A program made the position numbers and the translations under genes. Positions 25,671 to 35,355 of a DNA stretch of 64,000 nt are shown piece by piece; the stretch's first letter is position 1, and each line of letters opens with the position of its first letter. Origin of the DNA: Vibrio sp. VB16 (lineage in GTDB: Bacteria; Pseudomonadota; Gammaproteobacteria; Enterobacterales; Vibrionaceae). The DNA lies in contig NZ_CP087591.1 in the NCBI RefSeq assembly GCF_015594925.2, positions 1,509,119 to 1,573,118 on the forward strand, in the 5' to 3' direction. The notes below the pieces were generated by a model. It was not told the DNA's origin, did no database searches, and saw only the letters and a list, made by a program, of their open reading frames with translations.

Positions 25671-26657
25671 ATGGGTCGTTTCCTTAAACTGATAAATCTA
25701 TCAGGTAATTACTGTATGAATGGTAAAAATTATAGTTATTCAGAGTTGCTGTCTATCTTAAAAGCCCTTCCGGATAGGGTGTTTATTTTGTCAGAATCAG
25801 GCAAGTTTCTAGACGCTTTTGGTGGCGTTGATACGGAGGTCACTTACACGACAGATTCCATCGTTGGCTTAAATCTAGAAGATATTTTGAATAAGAGCAA
25901 AGCGAGTGAGTTTCTTGCTAAAGTGACGGAAGCATTAGAAACACAGAAGACTCAACATTACCTATATAGCTTCACTCCTGATAATTTTCCTACAATACCG
26001 GATATAACGATTCCAGAAACAACCCAGTGGTATGAAAGTCGTATTCAGCCTCTAACAAGTCCTATCCATGGGCAAACTGCTGTGGTTTGGATTACTCGAA
26101 ATATCACCACCAATCAAGAACATCAAGATCGATTAATTGAACTGTCCGAACATGATGACCTTACACAACTACTCAATCGTCGTGCTTTTAGTATGAAAGT
26201 AAATCAGTGTTTTGGCTGTGTAAAAAGGAACAATATAGAAACAACCTTGTTAATAATCGACATCGACCATTTCAAATTGGTTAATGATACTTATGGGCAC
26301 CTTTTTGGTGATGAAGTGATTCGAAGTGTCGCCAATATATTAAAAGATGAAGTGCGTGATATCGGTAATGTTGGTCGTATCGGTGGCGAAGAGTTTGCAA
26401 TCCTATTGAAAAATACAGGCATTAATGATGCTCATCTATTCGCAAGCCAGATAGGCAAAAAAATTGAAGAACATCATTTTGCATTTAATTCAGATCAAAC
26501 TCGCGTGACAGTCAGCATTGGAGTAAGTAAGGTGAGTCACGGTGATGTAGGACAAAACGACGTGTTTCATCGAGCAGATAAGGCACTGTACGAATCGAAA
26601 TCAAAAGGCCGTAATAGAGTAACAATCAATTGTATCGAAATGGACTACAAACAATAA
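25671..26657 (+). CDS. PAS-GGDEF diguanylate cyclase (soluble)
   Basis: A 328-residue soluble diguanylate cyclase. Residues about 22-150 look like a PAS sensor (LLSILKALPDRVFILSESGKF ending in QPLTSPIHGQTAVVWITRNIT), followed by a short linker helix and a GGDEF domain (about 160-322): DDLTQLLNRRAF, DIDHFKLVNDTYGHLFGDE, GRIGGEEFAI near residue 237 and ADKALYESKSKGRNR. The position of the inhibitory RxxD site reads RDIG, so product inhibition is probably lost. The start is uncertain: ATG 25671 has no Shine-Dalgarno, and an ATG at 25716 (MNGKNYSY) is a reasonable alternative. Confidence 0.9.
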   Translation: MGRFLKLINLSGNYCMNGKNYSYSELLSILKALPDRVFILSESGKFLDAFGGVDTEVTYTTDSIVGLNLEDILNKSKASEFLAKVTEALETQKTQHYLYSFTPDNFPTIPDITIPETTQWYESRIQPLTSPIHGQTAVVWITRNITTNQEHQDRLIELSEHDDLTQLLNRRAFSMKVNQCFGCVKRNNIETTLLIIDIDHFKLVNDTYGHLFGDEVIRSVANILKDEVRDIGNVGRIGGEEFAILLKNTGINDAHLFASQIGKKIEEHHFAFNSDQTRVTVSIGVSKVSHGDVGQNDVFHRADKALYESKSKGRNRVTINCIEMDYKQ

Positions 26658-27244
26658 ATGACCAAGATATTGCCATTGTGACGCTCTAAAACTTTTCAAT
26701 CTCCCCAGTTTGTTCAATTGCTTCGCATTTGATAATGCGCTCTGAAGCGATCCTGTTATATATGACCATTTCCATCTATCCCCAAAAATTAAAAAATCAC
26801 AGGCGTGTCCTACGTGAAATCTACCGGTTTTAGTGGGCAGTTATCCATAGATCTTGTTGTAAGAACGAACAAAATAGCGGCCTGTTATTCCCATAACGAA
26901 TAGCAAGTACTTACCAACAAACGACCACCAATAAGGCAGCAATACATTAAACCAATAAAATACAACCCAAAGTAACGACGTTACATTAAGGAGTGTTGGG
27001 TTTGTGGGTTATGGTTTAAATGAAGAATCTTGAATAGATATGCACAGATAAGTCATTGAAATTACGAGCTACTTTCGGAAGTCCGGGCAAAGATTTACTA
27101 TAAAGCTCATAGCTTATGGATTTTTAGAGGTGTGTGCTGATATCCCAGCGTGCATTGTGTTAGGTTTTAGGTATAAGTTATTTAGTTATAGTGCAGTAAG
27201 CTTTGCGAAAAAAGAATAGAAGTAATACGTTATTAGCCACTCTC
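26658..27244. other. 587-bp non-coding gap with a long imperfect inverted repeat
   Basis: No ORF is convincing on either strand. The notable structure is at 26947-27019: arms beginning TTAAACCA and ending TGGTTTAA extend inward with about 70-80% match over some 22 bp, and enclose a separate small palindrome GTAACG-A-CGTTAC at 26972-26984. The gap lies downstream of both a rightward gene and the leftward UPF0181 gene, so termination signals are expected, but no T-run follows this structure. Confidence 0.4.
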
Positions 27245-27388
27245 CTACTCTGCTTTGGCTTTTCTTATTTGTTTTGCTACGCGTTTGATGGCTTCAGCCG
27301 TACTTATACCTTGCTTCATCAACTCTTGGATTTGCTCAACCGCTTCTTGTTGCTCTTGATGCGTTAACGTTGGTAGATCGTCAAACAT
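27245..27388 (-). CDS. Small UPF0181 (YoaH-like) protein, probable vxrE
   Basis: A 47-residue protein: [19 protein letters not shown], then [17 protein letters not shown] and [11 protein letters not shown]. The pattern LxxLTHEQQQ-AVExIQELMxxGxSxxEAI is that of the UPF0181 (YoaH) family of unknown function, predicted all-helical and cytoplasmic. It follows the TraF-like gene by 44 bp, with a GC-rich hairpin just before its start that overlaps the likely ribosome site (AAGGGG). Its place as fifth gene after kinase, regulator, DUF2861 and TraF-like genes suggests it is the VxrE counterpart; that equation is inferred from order only. Confidence 0.82.
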   Translation of the reverse strand: MFDDLPTLTHQEQQEAVEQIQELMKQGISTAEAIKRVAKQIRKAKAE

Positions 27389-27393
27389 AAAAC

Positions 27394-27415
27394 CGCCCCT
27401 TAATGGTAAGGGGCG
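27394..27415 (-). terminator. GC-rich hairpin between TraF-like and UPF0181 genes
   Basis: CGCCCCTTA and TAAGGGGCG form a perfect 9-bp stem with a 4-base loop, followed on the minus strand by GTTTTA. It can attenuate transcription before the last small gene or hide its ribosome site; either reading is possible. Confidence 0.6.
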
Positions 27416-27432
27416 TGACTATAATGACTTTT

Positions 27433-28617
27433 TTAATAAGTCGCAAGAAAGTTCGCGTATGCACCCATAGAATCTTCGTTGGTATAACTTACCGCTAGGT
27501 CCAATTCGAATAATCCTAGAGGTGAAATACCTAAACCGCCAGTTACTGTCCCATCGCTATCTTCATACGCTAGGTTGATCTTATAACCGGCTCGTAGTTG
27601 GAGTTGTCTCATAATATCAATTTCCATACCTACGCGAACCCATTGTGTATTGTCTTCGAACTGATCGAATCTTTTGTCTTCGTTTACATCATAATCTGCA
27701 CTTAGTGAAAAATAGTCAGCAACGAAACCCGCGCCAATTGTATATTGAGGGCGCAATTGGTAGGTATAGGATTGAGTTGAACCAGAAGACGTGGTTGATA
27801 CTTGCGTTTCAATATCTCGTGATACCAAGTTCGTTCCTGCGAAACCCACTCGGAAAGGCCCATAGAACCAAAGGGCACCAACGTCTAGATTAAACGTACT
27901 TTCCGATGTGCTGTTTTCAAATACGTCTTTCAGATCGTAACTCTCAACAGAAGCTGAATAGATATAGGTATTGATTCTCTGAAACTTGGGTGTGACACCA
28001 AAAGACATGTGCTGACCAAAGACGGTCTGGTACTTGGCTAAAGACGCCCCCGCTTCCAATATACCAATAGAAACAGCATTGACTGTACTTCGGCTTGCTC
28101 TATCTGCAATAGCCGCTTGTTCTGGGAGCGAGTCGTTGGAAGTGGCAATATCCGGCGCAATGAAAGACTCGGCATAGGCTTTACCAAAAATGGTGGTCGA
28201 AATGTAAGGGTTAGGGATACCAAATGCGGCAACAACACCAAACTCTACTCTAGCGTTATCGCCTTCCATGTCATTCATAACCGCATCGAGTTCATCAATT
28301 TTTTCTTGAGTAAATGTAGATGAGTCATTTAGATCAACGCCACTAATCAAATCAGCCATCGTATCAATATTATCTATCAACTGATTCTCATCGTTATATG
28401 AAATCCCGACACCGGGTAAAAGCATACCCGCATCATCGTTTCGGCGATAGATTGCCCCCATAGCCGGGTTATAAAACGGAGCTGTTAAGTAGCTTGCGGA
28501 TACCACACCAACTCCACCCATGGCGTCACCACGGGCATCGATAGAATAACTCGCGCCCATCGAATAAGAGGATGAAAGAGTAACAACTATTGCCGCTGAT
28601 AAGCGTAATTTATTCAT
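27433..28617 (-). CDS. TraF-like (plasmid_TraF) outer-membrane protein, probable vxrD
   Basis: A 394-residue protein of the family often labelled conjugal transfer TraF in vibrios, although no conjugation genes are near. It has a signal peptide (LRLSAAIVVTLSSSYSMG, cut near GAS-YS), then IDARGDAMGGVGVVSASYLTAPFYNPA, the family N-terminus, which resembles FadL/PorV-type barrels. Alternating beta strands rich in Tyr and Gly follow (FRVGFAGTNLVS, TIGAGFVADYFSLSADYDVNED, GGLGISPLGLFELDLAVSYTNED), ending in aromatic FLATY as in outer-membrane barrels. It is the fourth gene of the vxr-like unit, 61 bp after vxrC, and is likely co-transcribed. Equating it with VxrD is inference from gene order. Confidence 0.8.
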   Translation of the reverse strand: MNKLRLSAAIVVTLSSSYSMGASYSIDARGDAMGGVGVVSASYLTAPFYNPAMGAIYRRNDDAGMLLPGVGISYNDENQLIDNIDTMADLISGVDLNDSSTFTQEKIDELDAVMNDMEGDNARVEFGVVAAFGIPNPYISTTIFGKAYAESFIAPDIATSNDSLPEQAAIADRASRSTVNAVSIGILEAGASLAKYQTVFGQHMSFGVTPKFQRINTYIYSASVESYDLKDVFENSTSESTFNLDVGALWFYGPFRVGFAGTNLVSRDIETQVSTTSSGSTQSYTYQLRPQYTIGAGFVADYFSLSADYDVNEDKRFDQFEDNTQWVRVGMEIDIMRQLQLRAGYKINLAYEDSDGTVTGGLGISPLGLFELDLAVSYTNEDSMGAYANFLATY

Positions 28618-28678
28618 GTTTATCGCCTAGAATTAATCCATTAATTTCGTATCGGCTAAAAAGAAAAAGACTTTAGGT

Positions 28679-29536
28679 TTATTCAGAGGAAATATCGTAT
28701 GTTTTACTTATAACCTGTTGATCTTCAATAATTACAGGCCCTTGCCAGCGATGGTGTGTAATTCCAACAGCAAGTACATACCTATCTGGCTTTAGCTCAC
28801 TAATTGGTAATTGCGTTGGGTACTTACCTTCGTACTCTTGATTCCAAACACGGACATACTCGTCTTTGATGTAATCATAAAGTGACACAGTTAATACGGG
28901 CAAAGTACAGTATGGATTGAGTTGGGCTAGTCTATCCACAGCCCAGCTATCTTTTGACTCCCATCTGACTACTTCTTTATTGACAGACTCACCCATGACT
29001 ATCCATTGGTGCCATGGTGGGTTGTTGTCACTATTCACTTCTAAACGGTACAACCCACTCGGCAACCGTTGGTTAAGTTCGTAGCTGATTCTAAAAATAT
29101 TTTTTGCTTCACCTTTGATAACTTCAAAGTTCGCCTCTTTGGATACGACGGTATCAGGCCATCGAAGCAGACGAATACCTGTAATGTCGGTTTCTGAAGT
29201 GATTTCAACGATGACTCTAGAAACCGTTCTACCTGGGCTTTGAATAGATTGCCTTTTCACTATTATGCTGCGAATCCAAGGCGCTACAGGTTCGGTTGCA
29301 ATACTTTTACCACAGTCGTTTTCTAAGGTTTTTTGCAATAATTCATTTAGATGATTCTCTACGTACTCGGTAGGGTCGGATTGCCAAACCTGAATCATCG
29401 CATCAAAACTGCCCTTTAGGTCGTTATCAAGTAGCTTCTCATGGGCTTGATTTAAAGGCGAACTTGTCTCAAACCAAGTTTTTGCAACACCACAAAAACT
29501 TGGTAATAGTAGAATTAGAACAAACAAATTTCGCAT
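28679..29536 (-). CDS. vxrC: DUF2861 exported protein VxrC
   Basis: A 285-residue protein with a signal peptide (MRNLFVLILLLPSFCGVAKT) and no further membrane segment, so probably periplasmic. It resembles the DUF2861 family that accompanies the VxrAB two-component system in vibrios. Features are an N-terminal helical part (NQAHEKLLDNDLKGSFDAMI), then a beta-rich part (SIIVKRQSIQSPGRTVSRVI, RLLRWPD, RLPSGLYRLEV, GESVNKEVVRW) and two cysteines at the domain boundary (about 95 and 222) that could pair. It begins five bases after the vxrB stop. Its molecular role is not known. Confidence 0.85.
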   Translation of the reverse strand: MRNLFVLILLLPSFCGVAKTWFETSSPLNQAHEKLLDNDLKGSFDAMIQVWQSDPTEYVENHLNELLQKTLENDCGKSIATEPVAPWIRSIIVKRQSIQSPGRTVSRVIVEITSETDITGIRLLRWPDTVVSKEANFEVIKGEAKNIFRISYELNQRLPSGLYRLEVNSDNNPPWHQWIVMGESVNKEVVRWESKDSWAVDRLAQLNPYCTLPVLTVSLYDYIKDEYVRVWNQEYEGKYPTQLPISELKPDRYVLAVGITHHRWQGPVIIEDQQVISKTYDISSE

Positions 29537-29541
29537 TCGTT

Positions 29542-30207
29542 TTATGCTTTCATCTTATAACCAACACCACGGAGCGTTTCAATTTCAAGCCCTGGAATTT
29601 TTTGGCGAAGTTGAAGCACATGGGTATCGACGGTACGTGTGGTCGGAAAATGATTATAACCCCATACATGGTCGAGCAATTCATCTCTCGTGAAGACTCG
29701 GCCTAGATTGCTGGCTAAAAAAAGCAGCAGATCAAACTCTGTTCTTGTTAACGTGATTGTTTGGTCTTGGCAAAACACTTCCCGTGTGGCTTTATCAATA
29801 ACTAGGTTGCTGGTGATGACTTTGCTTAAGTCATCGTCATCGTTATCACTTCCAGGTGAACGTAGTTGTGCTCTGATGCGTGCAAACAGTTCAGCTTCTG
29901 CGAAGGGTTTGGTTAAATAGTCATTTGCACCTGCATCTAGGCCTGAAACTTTATCTTTGATTGTTACCAACGCGGTAAGCAAGATAACAGGCACTTTCTT
30001 AATCTCTTTCCATGCCGGAAGATGATCAACCGTATCACCATCGGGCAGTTGACGATCTAATATCACTAGGTCAGCTTTTTCCCAAAGTGGCGCTACTTCC
30101 ACAATAGTTTCAGCATGTAAACACTCGTAACCTGCTTGCTCTAAACTTACTAATAATCCATCCGCCAAATTTTTATCATCTTCAACGAGTAGTAGTGTCT
30201 GTTTCAC
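29542..30207 (-). CDS. vxrB: OmpR-type response regulator VxrB
   Basis: A 221-residue response regulator: receiver domain (residues 1-120) with the acidic pair VEDD, phosphoacceptor VILDRQLPDG, conserved Thr (LLTALV) and Lys (LTKPF), then a winged-helix DNA-binding domain (LTRTEFDLLLFLASNLGRVFTRDELLDHVW, TVDTHVLQLRQKI). The start is placed at GTG 30207 because GGAGAT lies six bases upstream; the longer frame to 30243 adds residues with no match to a receiver fold. It overlaps the end of vxrA by 26 bp. In V. cholerae VxrB is reported to control type VI secretion and biofilm genes; the same role here is inference. Confidence 0.92.
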   Translation of the reverse strand: MKQTLLLVEDDKNLADGLLVSLEQAGYECLHAETIVEVAPLWEKADLVILDRQLPDGDTVDHLPAWKEIKKVPVILLTALVTIKDKVSGLDAGANDYLTKPFAEAELFARIRAQLRSPGSDNDDDDLSKVITSNLVIDKATREVFCQDQTITLTRTEFDLLLFLASNLGRVFTRDELLDHVWGYNHFPTTRTVDTHVLQLRQKIPGLEIETLRGVGYKMKA

Positions 30208-31714
30208 AGGGTATCTCCAATTTAAATGTGGTAGGTGGGCCAATGAGAGTCATAGTGCCCCCCATTCTATCCACCATCGATTCAACAATCGTTAAACCAA
30301 GACCTAATCCAGCCTTACTGACAAACGGTTTCTTAACTGTTTTCCAATTTTTCTTAGTCAAATTGCCCTGATCTATTATTAAAAATGCAATTGAACTCGT
30401 ACTTACTTTTACTTTTAGTTGTATTGGTTCTACACCGTATTTTATCGCATTGTTAACCAAATTATCGAGGCAGGTGCCTAACCAATACACATTAACTTTT
30501 ACAGCAGCGTCTTTACTCAGCTCAATGTCTATGGTTTTTGCACTCTCTTCATATCTATAGTGTAGCCATTCTTCTACAGATGGAATCCATTCAGACGCTA
30601 AGTTTTGATGTTCAGATTGAAGGTAGTCTTTGCTTGCTTCAGCGAGTTGCCTTAATCGCATCGTGTCTTCACAAAGTCGCCTAAATTCGTCATATACACT
30701 TTCAGGAAGGCGTTCGAATTCTCGTCTAAAACCTTCCACTGTAAGCGATAAGCTCGCGATCGGCGTTCTGAGTTCGTGCGTTAAAATTTGCAACACTAAC
30801 ATGCGGCTCTTCATCTCTTCGCGTTTTACGTTCCAGCGATAAATCGCCCACCCTGCGACCAAGGTAATATTTATGATGACCAGAGCAATCATACTCTTGA
30901 GCAGTAAGTCAGAATGGTCTTCCAGTTCCCAGCAGAGGTTGCCACGTTTTACGAAGCAATAAACATCTTTTTCCACGTATGTATATTTGAGTTCCGCTTC
31001 AGTGGCATTATGTTGCCAAACTTCGTTAGGAAACACATAGTATTCGTTGCCTTTTTTTAGCCACATTTCTTCGTTTTCAACGAACATACGTTCGCCAGCT
31101 ATCAATGCTGATATCGCATCAGTTTGCATTCTTTGTAAGCGACCCAGCAGCTCGGTTTCCTGAGCTAATGGTCTTTCTTTTATGTGCATATAGGACTGTA
31201 ACTGATCAAATTGGTCTGGAAATTTTGTCGCGTATCGTAGCGCATATGTGCCGCCTCCGGGATGTATTAACCCAGATCGAGCAAACCACTTGGTGTTTAA
31301 AGGTGTGCCACGACAAATGGCTCGAACAAACACTAGCGGCACAGTAACCAGTGGGCTTAGAGGCAATTTACCTGTACAGCTTTGGGACAATTTATAAACT
31401 TGTTGGATATCTTTTAATGGATATTTGGCGGTTTGAGGCAACATGAACTCGGGAGACATCAACTTAGTAGGGAAATCGGTTTGAAGCACCCTAACATCGT
31501 AGTTCACTGTCGCTTGCGAATAATCGAACCGTTCCGTGAAATTCGAGATCCTTTCTGGCAACGTCGTCGCTACTACCTTAAATGGCATCAGTGCTATCAA
31601 GATAAAATAGGAGAAATTGCGAAAGTACAAATTGATGACCATCTTAAGAGTGAATAATAAATAATATAACATTATTGGTGAAAAGCACATTCTTCTCAAG
31701 AAGATAGCACTCAT
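30182..31714 (-). CDS. vxrA: DUF3404 sensor histidine kinase VxrA
   Basis: A 510-residue inner-membrane sensor kinase. The periplasmic sensor (about 50-280) resembles DUF3404, the sensor domain of VxrA, with SPEFMLPQTAKYPLKD, GGGTYALRYATKFPDQF and a late Cys pair. A second membrane helix (about 285-305, MIALVIINITLVAGWAIY) leads to the dimerisation/phosphoacceptor helix with LTHELRTPIASL. The ATPase follows: N box NLVNNAIKYG, G box GLGLGLTIVESMVDRMGG. ATG 31714 has AAAGG five bases upstream, but the residues before MVINLYFRNFSY (ATG 31642) look unlike a leader, so the start is uncertain. It is the first gene of the unit. Confidence 0.9.
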   Translation of the reverse strand: MSAIFLRRMCFSPIMLYYLLFTLKMVINLYFRNFSYFILIALMPFKVVATTLPERISNFTERFDYSQATVNYDVRVLQTDFPTKLMSPEFMLPQTAKYPLKDIQQVYKLSQSCTGKLPLSPLVTVPLVFVRAICRGTPLNTKWFARSGLIHPGGGTYALRYATKFPDQFDQLQSYMHIKERPLAQETELLGRLQRMQTDAISALIAGERMFVENEEMWLKKGNEYYVFPNEVWQHNATEAELKYTYVEKDVYCFVKRGNLCWELEDHSDLLLKSMIALVIINITLVAGWAIYRWNVKREEMKSRMLVLQILTHELRTPIASLSLTVEGFRREFERLPESVYDEFRRLCEDTMRLRQLAEASKDYLQSEHQNLASEWIPSVEEWLHYRYEESAKTIDIELSKDAAVKVNVYWLGTCLDNLVNNAIKYGVEPIQLKVKVSTSSIAFLIIDQGNLTKKNWKTVKKPFVSKAGLGLGLTIVESMVDRMGGTMTLIGPPTTFKLEIPCETDTTTR

Positions 31715-31740
31715 TACTACCTTTCAAGTTAGAGAAATGT

Positions 31741-31769
31741 AAAAGCCAACCTGTCATGGTTGGCTTTTA
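31741..31769. terminator. Terminator between pntB and vxrA
   Basis: AAAAGCCAACC and GGTTGGCTTTT form a perfect stem with a short loop, A-rich on one side and T-rich on the other, so it can end transcription in both directions. It lies 41 bp after the pntB stop and just before the vxrA start. Confidence 0.85.
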
Positions 31770-31810
31770 ATTCAAATTAACTCTAAAAGTTAATGATAAA
31801 CGCGTATTTA

Positions 31811-33187
31811 TTACAGTGCTTTAGAAATGGCATCAACACTTTGCTTTGCATCACCAAATAGCATTTGTGTATTCTCTTTAAAGAATAGTGGGTTTTGCAC
31901 ACCAGCATAACCTGGATTCATCGAACGCTTAAAGACGATAACGTTACGAGCATGCCACACTTCTAATACTGGCATTCCAGCGATAGGACTGTTTGGATCT
32001 TCTAATGCCGCGGGGTTAACCGTGTCATTAGCGCCAATAACTAGCACCGTATCCGTTTCTGCGAAGTCGTCATTCAATTCGTCCATCTCTAGCACGATAT
32101 CGTATGGCACCTTAGCTTCAGCCAATAGCACATTCATGTGACCGGGTAACCTTCCAGCTACCGGATGAATACCAAATCGTACTTTAACACCTAGACTACG
32201 TAACTTCTCAGTGATCTCGTGAACAGGATATTGCGCCTGCGCAACTGCCATGCCATAGCCGGGGGTAATGATAACGGACGTCGAGTTTTTAAGCATATCT
32301 GCAACGTCTTCTGCGTTTGTTTCTCTGTGTTCACCGTAATCTGTATCGCTATCAACGACAACGTCTTGACCAAAGCCACCCGCAATCACTGATAAGAACG
32401 AACGATTCATCGCCTTACACATAATGTAAGAAAGAATGGCGCCCGAAGAACCAACCAATGCACCGGTTACGATTAACAGATCATTCGCCAACATGAAGCC
32501 CGCCGCAGCGGCAGCCCAACCTGAATATGAGTTAAGCATCGATACAACCACTGGCATGTCAGCGCCACCGATTGAAGCGACTAAATGATAGCCGAATACA
32601 AACGCAATTAACGTCATCAGCATCAACGCGAACATACTGCCTTCCGCGTTCACAAAGATCATCATCAAGAAGAGAGACCCGATGACCGCTGCTAAGTTCC
32701 ACTTATGTTTATGAGGAATGCTTAACGCTGAAGATGAAATAACACCACGAAGCTTACAAAATGCGACAATGGAACCAGTAAACGTAACGGCACCAATGAA
32801 CACACCTAAGAATACCTCTATTAGATGAATATTTAGCATCGCTTGGTCTAGGATAATCCCGTGATCCAAGTAGCTGTTATAACCGACTAAAACAGCGGCC
32901 AAACCAACAAAGCTGTGCAATATTGCGACAAGCTCTGGCATCTCTGTCATTTCGACTTTTTTAGCGTAATGGATACCGATACCACCACCGATAACCATGG
33001 CGACGATGACCCACGCTAAACCCGCTGAATCTGGTGAAAAAATAGTCGCGATCAGAGCGATCGTCATACCTGTAATGCCGTAATAGTTACCAGCGCGTGC
33101 GGTTTCCTGCTTAGAAAGACCCGCTAAACTCATTATAAAAAGAACCGCAGCAACAATGTAGGCGGCCTGTACTAATCCTGCAGACAT
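31811..33187 (-). CDS. pntB: NAD(P) transhydrogenase subunit beta
   Basis: A 458-residue inner-membrane subunit of the proton-translocating transhydrogenase, which transfers hydride between NADH and NADP using the proton gradient. Residues 1-260 hold about nine hydrophobic helices, including the conserved [20 protein letters not shown]. Residues 285-458 are the NADP-binding domain [54 protein letters not shown] and [18 protein letters not shown]. Length equals that of the E. coli protein within a few residues. It starts ten bases after the pntA stop, and a bidirectional terminator follows. Confidence 0.97.
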   Translation of the reverse strand: MSAGLVQAAYIVAAVLFIMSLAGLSKQETARAGNYYGITGMTIALIATIFSPDSAGLAWVIVAMVIGGGIGIHYAKKVEMTEMPELVAILHSFVGLAAVLVGYNSYLDHGIILDQAMLNIHLIEVFLGVFIGAVTFTGSIVAFCKLRGVISSSALSIPHKHKWNLAAVIGSLFLMMIFVNAEGSMFALMLMTLIAFVFGYHLVASIGGADMPVVVSMLNSYSGWAAAAAGFMLANDLLIVTGALVGSSGAILSYIMCKAMNRSFLSVIAGGFGQDVVVDSDTDYGEHRETNAEDVADMLKNSTSVIITPGYGMAVAQAQYPVHEITEKLRSLGVKVRFGIHPVAGRLPGHMNVLLAEAKVPYDIVLEMDELNDDFAETDTVLVIGANDTVNPAALEDPNSPIAGMPVLEVWHARNVIVFKRSMNPGYAGVQNPLFFKENTQMLFGDAKQSVDAISKAL

Positions 33188-33197
33188 TTACTACTCC

Positions 33198-34733
33198 TTA
33201 GTCTTTACGGAACATTTCAAGCATACGTCTGGTAACAGTAAAGCCACCAAAAATGTTTATGCTTGCAATTAATACTGCGATAAAAGAAAGCACTGACACT
33301 GCCGTGTTTCCTTGACCAATTTGGAGTAACGCACCCACCACGATAATCCCTGAGATAGCATTTGTTACCGACATCAATGGAGTGTGTAATGCATGTGACA
33401 CGTTCCAGACGACGTAGTAACCCACCACGCAGGCCAGTACAAATACCGTAAAATGAGCGAGAAATGCAGCAGGAGCAACACTAGCTACCCATGCAAAAGC
33501 ACCAACAGCAACGGCTAGACCAGCAATTTTCTTCACTGGAGAAGCAGGTTCTTCAACCTTAGCTGTGGGTTTGACTGGCTGCTCAACTTTAACCTGTGGT
33601 TGCGCAGAAACTTGAATAGGTGGTGCTGGCCACGTTACTTCACCGGCTTTAACCACAGTAACACCTCGAAGAACGACATCTTCAAAGTCTATATCAATAT
33701 TTCCGTCTTTCTCTTTACATAAAAGTTTGATTAAGTTGACTAAGTTTGTACCGTAAAGCTGTGATGATTGAGTCGGTAAACGACCAACCATATCGGTATA
33801 ACCGACAATCTTCACGCCATTGGCTGTCGTAATGACTTTATCTGCAACCGTGTATTCACAGTTACCGCCGTTAGCCGCCGCAAGGTCAACGATAACGCTG
33901 CCCGCTTGCATACTATCGACCATCTCTTTGGTAATTAACTTCGGAGCTGGACGTCCTGGTATAAGTGCCGTCGTAATTATAATGTCGACATCTTTCGCTT
34001 GCGCTGCATAAAGCTCTTCCGCTTTTTTGTTAAACGCTTCAGACATCTCTTTCGCATAGCCGTCACCAGCACCGGAATCTTCCTCGAAATCAACTTCAAG
34101 GAATTCAGCGCCCATCGACTGTACTTGCTCTTTTACCTCAGGGCGAACATCAAATGCTCTTACAATCGCGCCTAAGCTACCTGCTGCACCGATAGCCGCA
34201 AGTCCGGCCACACCAGCACCAGCAACAAGAACTTTAGCCGGCGGAACTTTACCCGCTGCGGTTATTTGACCTGTAAAGAAGCGGCCAAATTCATGAGCCG
34301 CTTCAACAACCGCTCTGTATCCCGCGATGTTAGCCATAGAGCTGAGTGCATCTAACGCTTGAGCACGTGAAATACGAGGCACCGCATCCATCGCCATAAC
34401 GTTGATGTTTTTGCTTGATAGCTTCTCCATTAACTCAGCGTTTTGCGCTGGCCAAATAAAGCTAATTAGGCTTGCACCTTCTTTAAGCAATTCTATTTCA
34501 TTGTCCGACGGCGCATTGACTTTCAAGATGAGATCTAAATTCCAAATCTCTTCTTTAGTCGTCACTGTTGCTCCCGCATTTTGAAAGGACATGTTATCGA
34601 AGCTAGCTAAAGCTCCAGCGTCAGATTCTACCGAGACATCGAATCCCAGCTTGATTAGCTGTTCAACTGTCTTTGGCGTTGCAGCGACGCGTGTTTCACC
34701 TGCAAGTATTTCTCTAGGTACACCAATTTGCAT
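33198..34733 (-). CDS. pntA: NAD(P) transhydrogenase subunit alpha
   Basis: A 511-residue transhydrogenase alpha subunit. Residues 1-375 form the NAD-binding domain [56 protein letters not shown] and the RFDV-equivalent [22 protein letters not shown] Pro/Val-rich linker (about 380-405) leads to four membrane helices that complete the proton channel with PntB. It starts at an ATG at 34733. Gene order pntA-pntB is the standard operon. In V. cholerae the pair lies on chromosome 2 beside vxr genes (recalled, not checked), which fits the layout here. Confidence 0.97.
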   Translation of the reverse strand: MQIGVPREILAGETRVAATPKTVEQLIKLGFDVSVESDAGALASFDNMSFQNAGATVTTKEEIWNLDLILKVNAPSDNEIELLKEGASLISFIWPAQNAELMEKLSSKNINVMAMDAVPRISRAQALDALSSMANIAGYRAVVEAAHEFGRFFTGQITAAGKVPPAKVLVAGAGVAGLAAIGAAGSLGAIVRAFDVRPEVKEQVQSMGAEFLEVDFEEDSGAGDGYAKEMSEAFNKKAEELYAAQAKDVDIIITTALIPGRPAPKLITKEMVDSMQAGSVIVDLAAANGGNCEYTVADKVITTANGVKIVGYTDMVGRLPTQSSQLYGTNLVNLIKLLCKEKDGNIDIDFEDVVLRGVTVVKAGEVTWPAPPIQVSAQPQVKVEQPVKPTAKVEEPASPVKKIAGLAVAVGAFAWVASVAPAAFLAHFTVFVLACVVGYYVVWNVSHALHTPLMSVTNAISGIIVVGALLQIGQGNTAVSVLSFIAVLIASINIFGGFTVTRRMLEMFRKD

Positions 34734-35040
34734 AGTTATTCCCTACTATTGGCACAATTAATAAAGTGTTTTTATGAACGATGTTTGAAATCTAAAGTAT
34801 TTTTTGCCAGAAATACATGTCTATATGACTAATCCGACCTCATTTGTAGGAAAATCATGCAGAACTGGCCGTATTGAATATCTAAATGATATCGAGGGCC
34901 TTTTATGTAAGCAAAATCGAATCAAAAACTAAAAGAGCCATTAGCATATACGCTAATGCCCCTTTCAAAAATGATGGAAATCAAGTTGTTTACTTTAACT
35001 AATTCAACTGCGTAGCATGGCTCACATCTCAGGCGCTTAA
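34734..35040. promoter_or_regulatory. 307-bp gap: pntAB upstream region and a hairpin after the HlyU-like gene
   Basis: The gap lies between the HlyU-like gene (stop 35041) and pntA (start 34733), all leftward. At 34939-34958 CATTAGC and GCTAATG make a 7-bp stem followed on the minus strand by CTCTTTTAG, a plausible terminator of the upstream gene. The remaining 200 bp should carry the pntAB promoter. No coding sequence was seen. Confidence 0.5.
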
Positions 35041-35319
35041 TTAGAAGATATCGCCTCTCATCTGGTCGATAAACATTTTGGCTTTGCTTAACATAAGGCT
35101 ATTCGCATCTTGCTCGGAACCGACAACATCAGAACGAATGAAGGTATGCTCTTTAAGTTCTCCATCTATCTCTTTCGTAATTCGTCCTGCTATTCTGTAC
35201 TGTCCGGATTCGGACTTTGCTTCTTGGTAAATGAGAAAGCCATCATATTCTACTGGTTCAACTTGTTTTGCTTCGGCGTCTTTATTGCTCGAACCAAACA
35301 GTTTAGAAAAAAATCCCAC
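35041..35319 (-). CDS. HlyU-family (PF10115-type) small protein
   Basis: A 92-residue protein beginning GFFSKLFGSSNKD after a GTG start with AGGAG five bases upstream. The core VEYDGFLIYQEAKSESGQYR, IAGRITKEIDGELKEHTFIR and SDVVGSEQDANSLMLSKAKM is typical of the small family catalogued as transcriptional activator HlyU. This is distinct from the ArsR-type HlyU of V. cholerae, and no DNA-binding fold is obvious, so regulatory function is doubtful. It is cytoplasmic and acidic. It lies 36 bp after the ComFB gene on the same strand and may share its transcript. Confidence 0.82.
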   Translation of the reverse strand: MGFFSKLFGSSNKDAEAKQVEPVEYDGFLIYQEAKSESGQYRIAGRITKEIDGELKEHTFIRSDVVGSEQDANSLMLSKAKMFIDQMRGDIF

Positions 35320-35355
35320 AATTACTCCTAAATATATTGCGTTACTTAAAAGGTT

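Noticed and set aside
26658..27244. Integron attC sites
   Set aside because: The inverted repeat lacks the conserved attC core and there are no cassette-like ORFs.
27433..28617. Conjugation (tra) locus suggested by the TraF label
   Set aside because: No other transfer genes nearby; the protein sits in the vxr operon and looks like an outer-membrane barrel.
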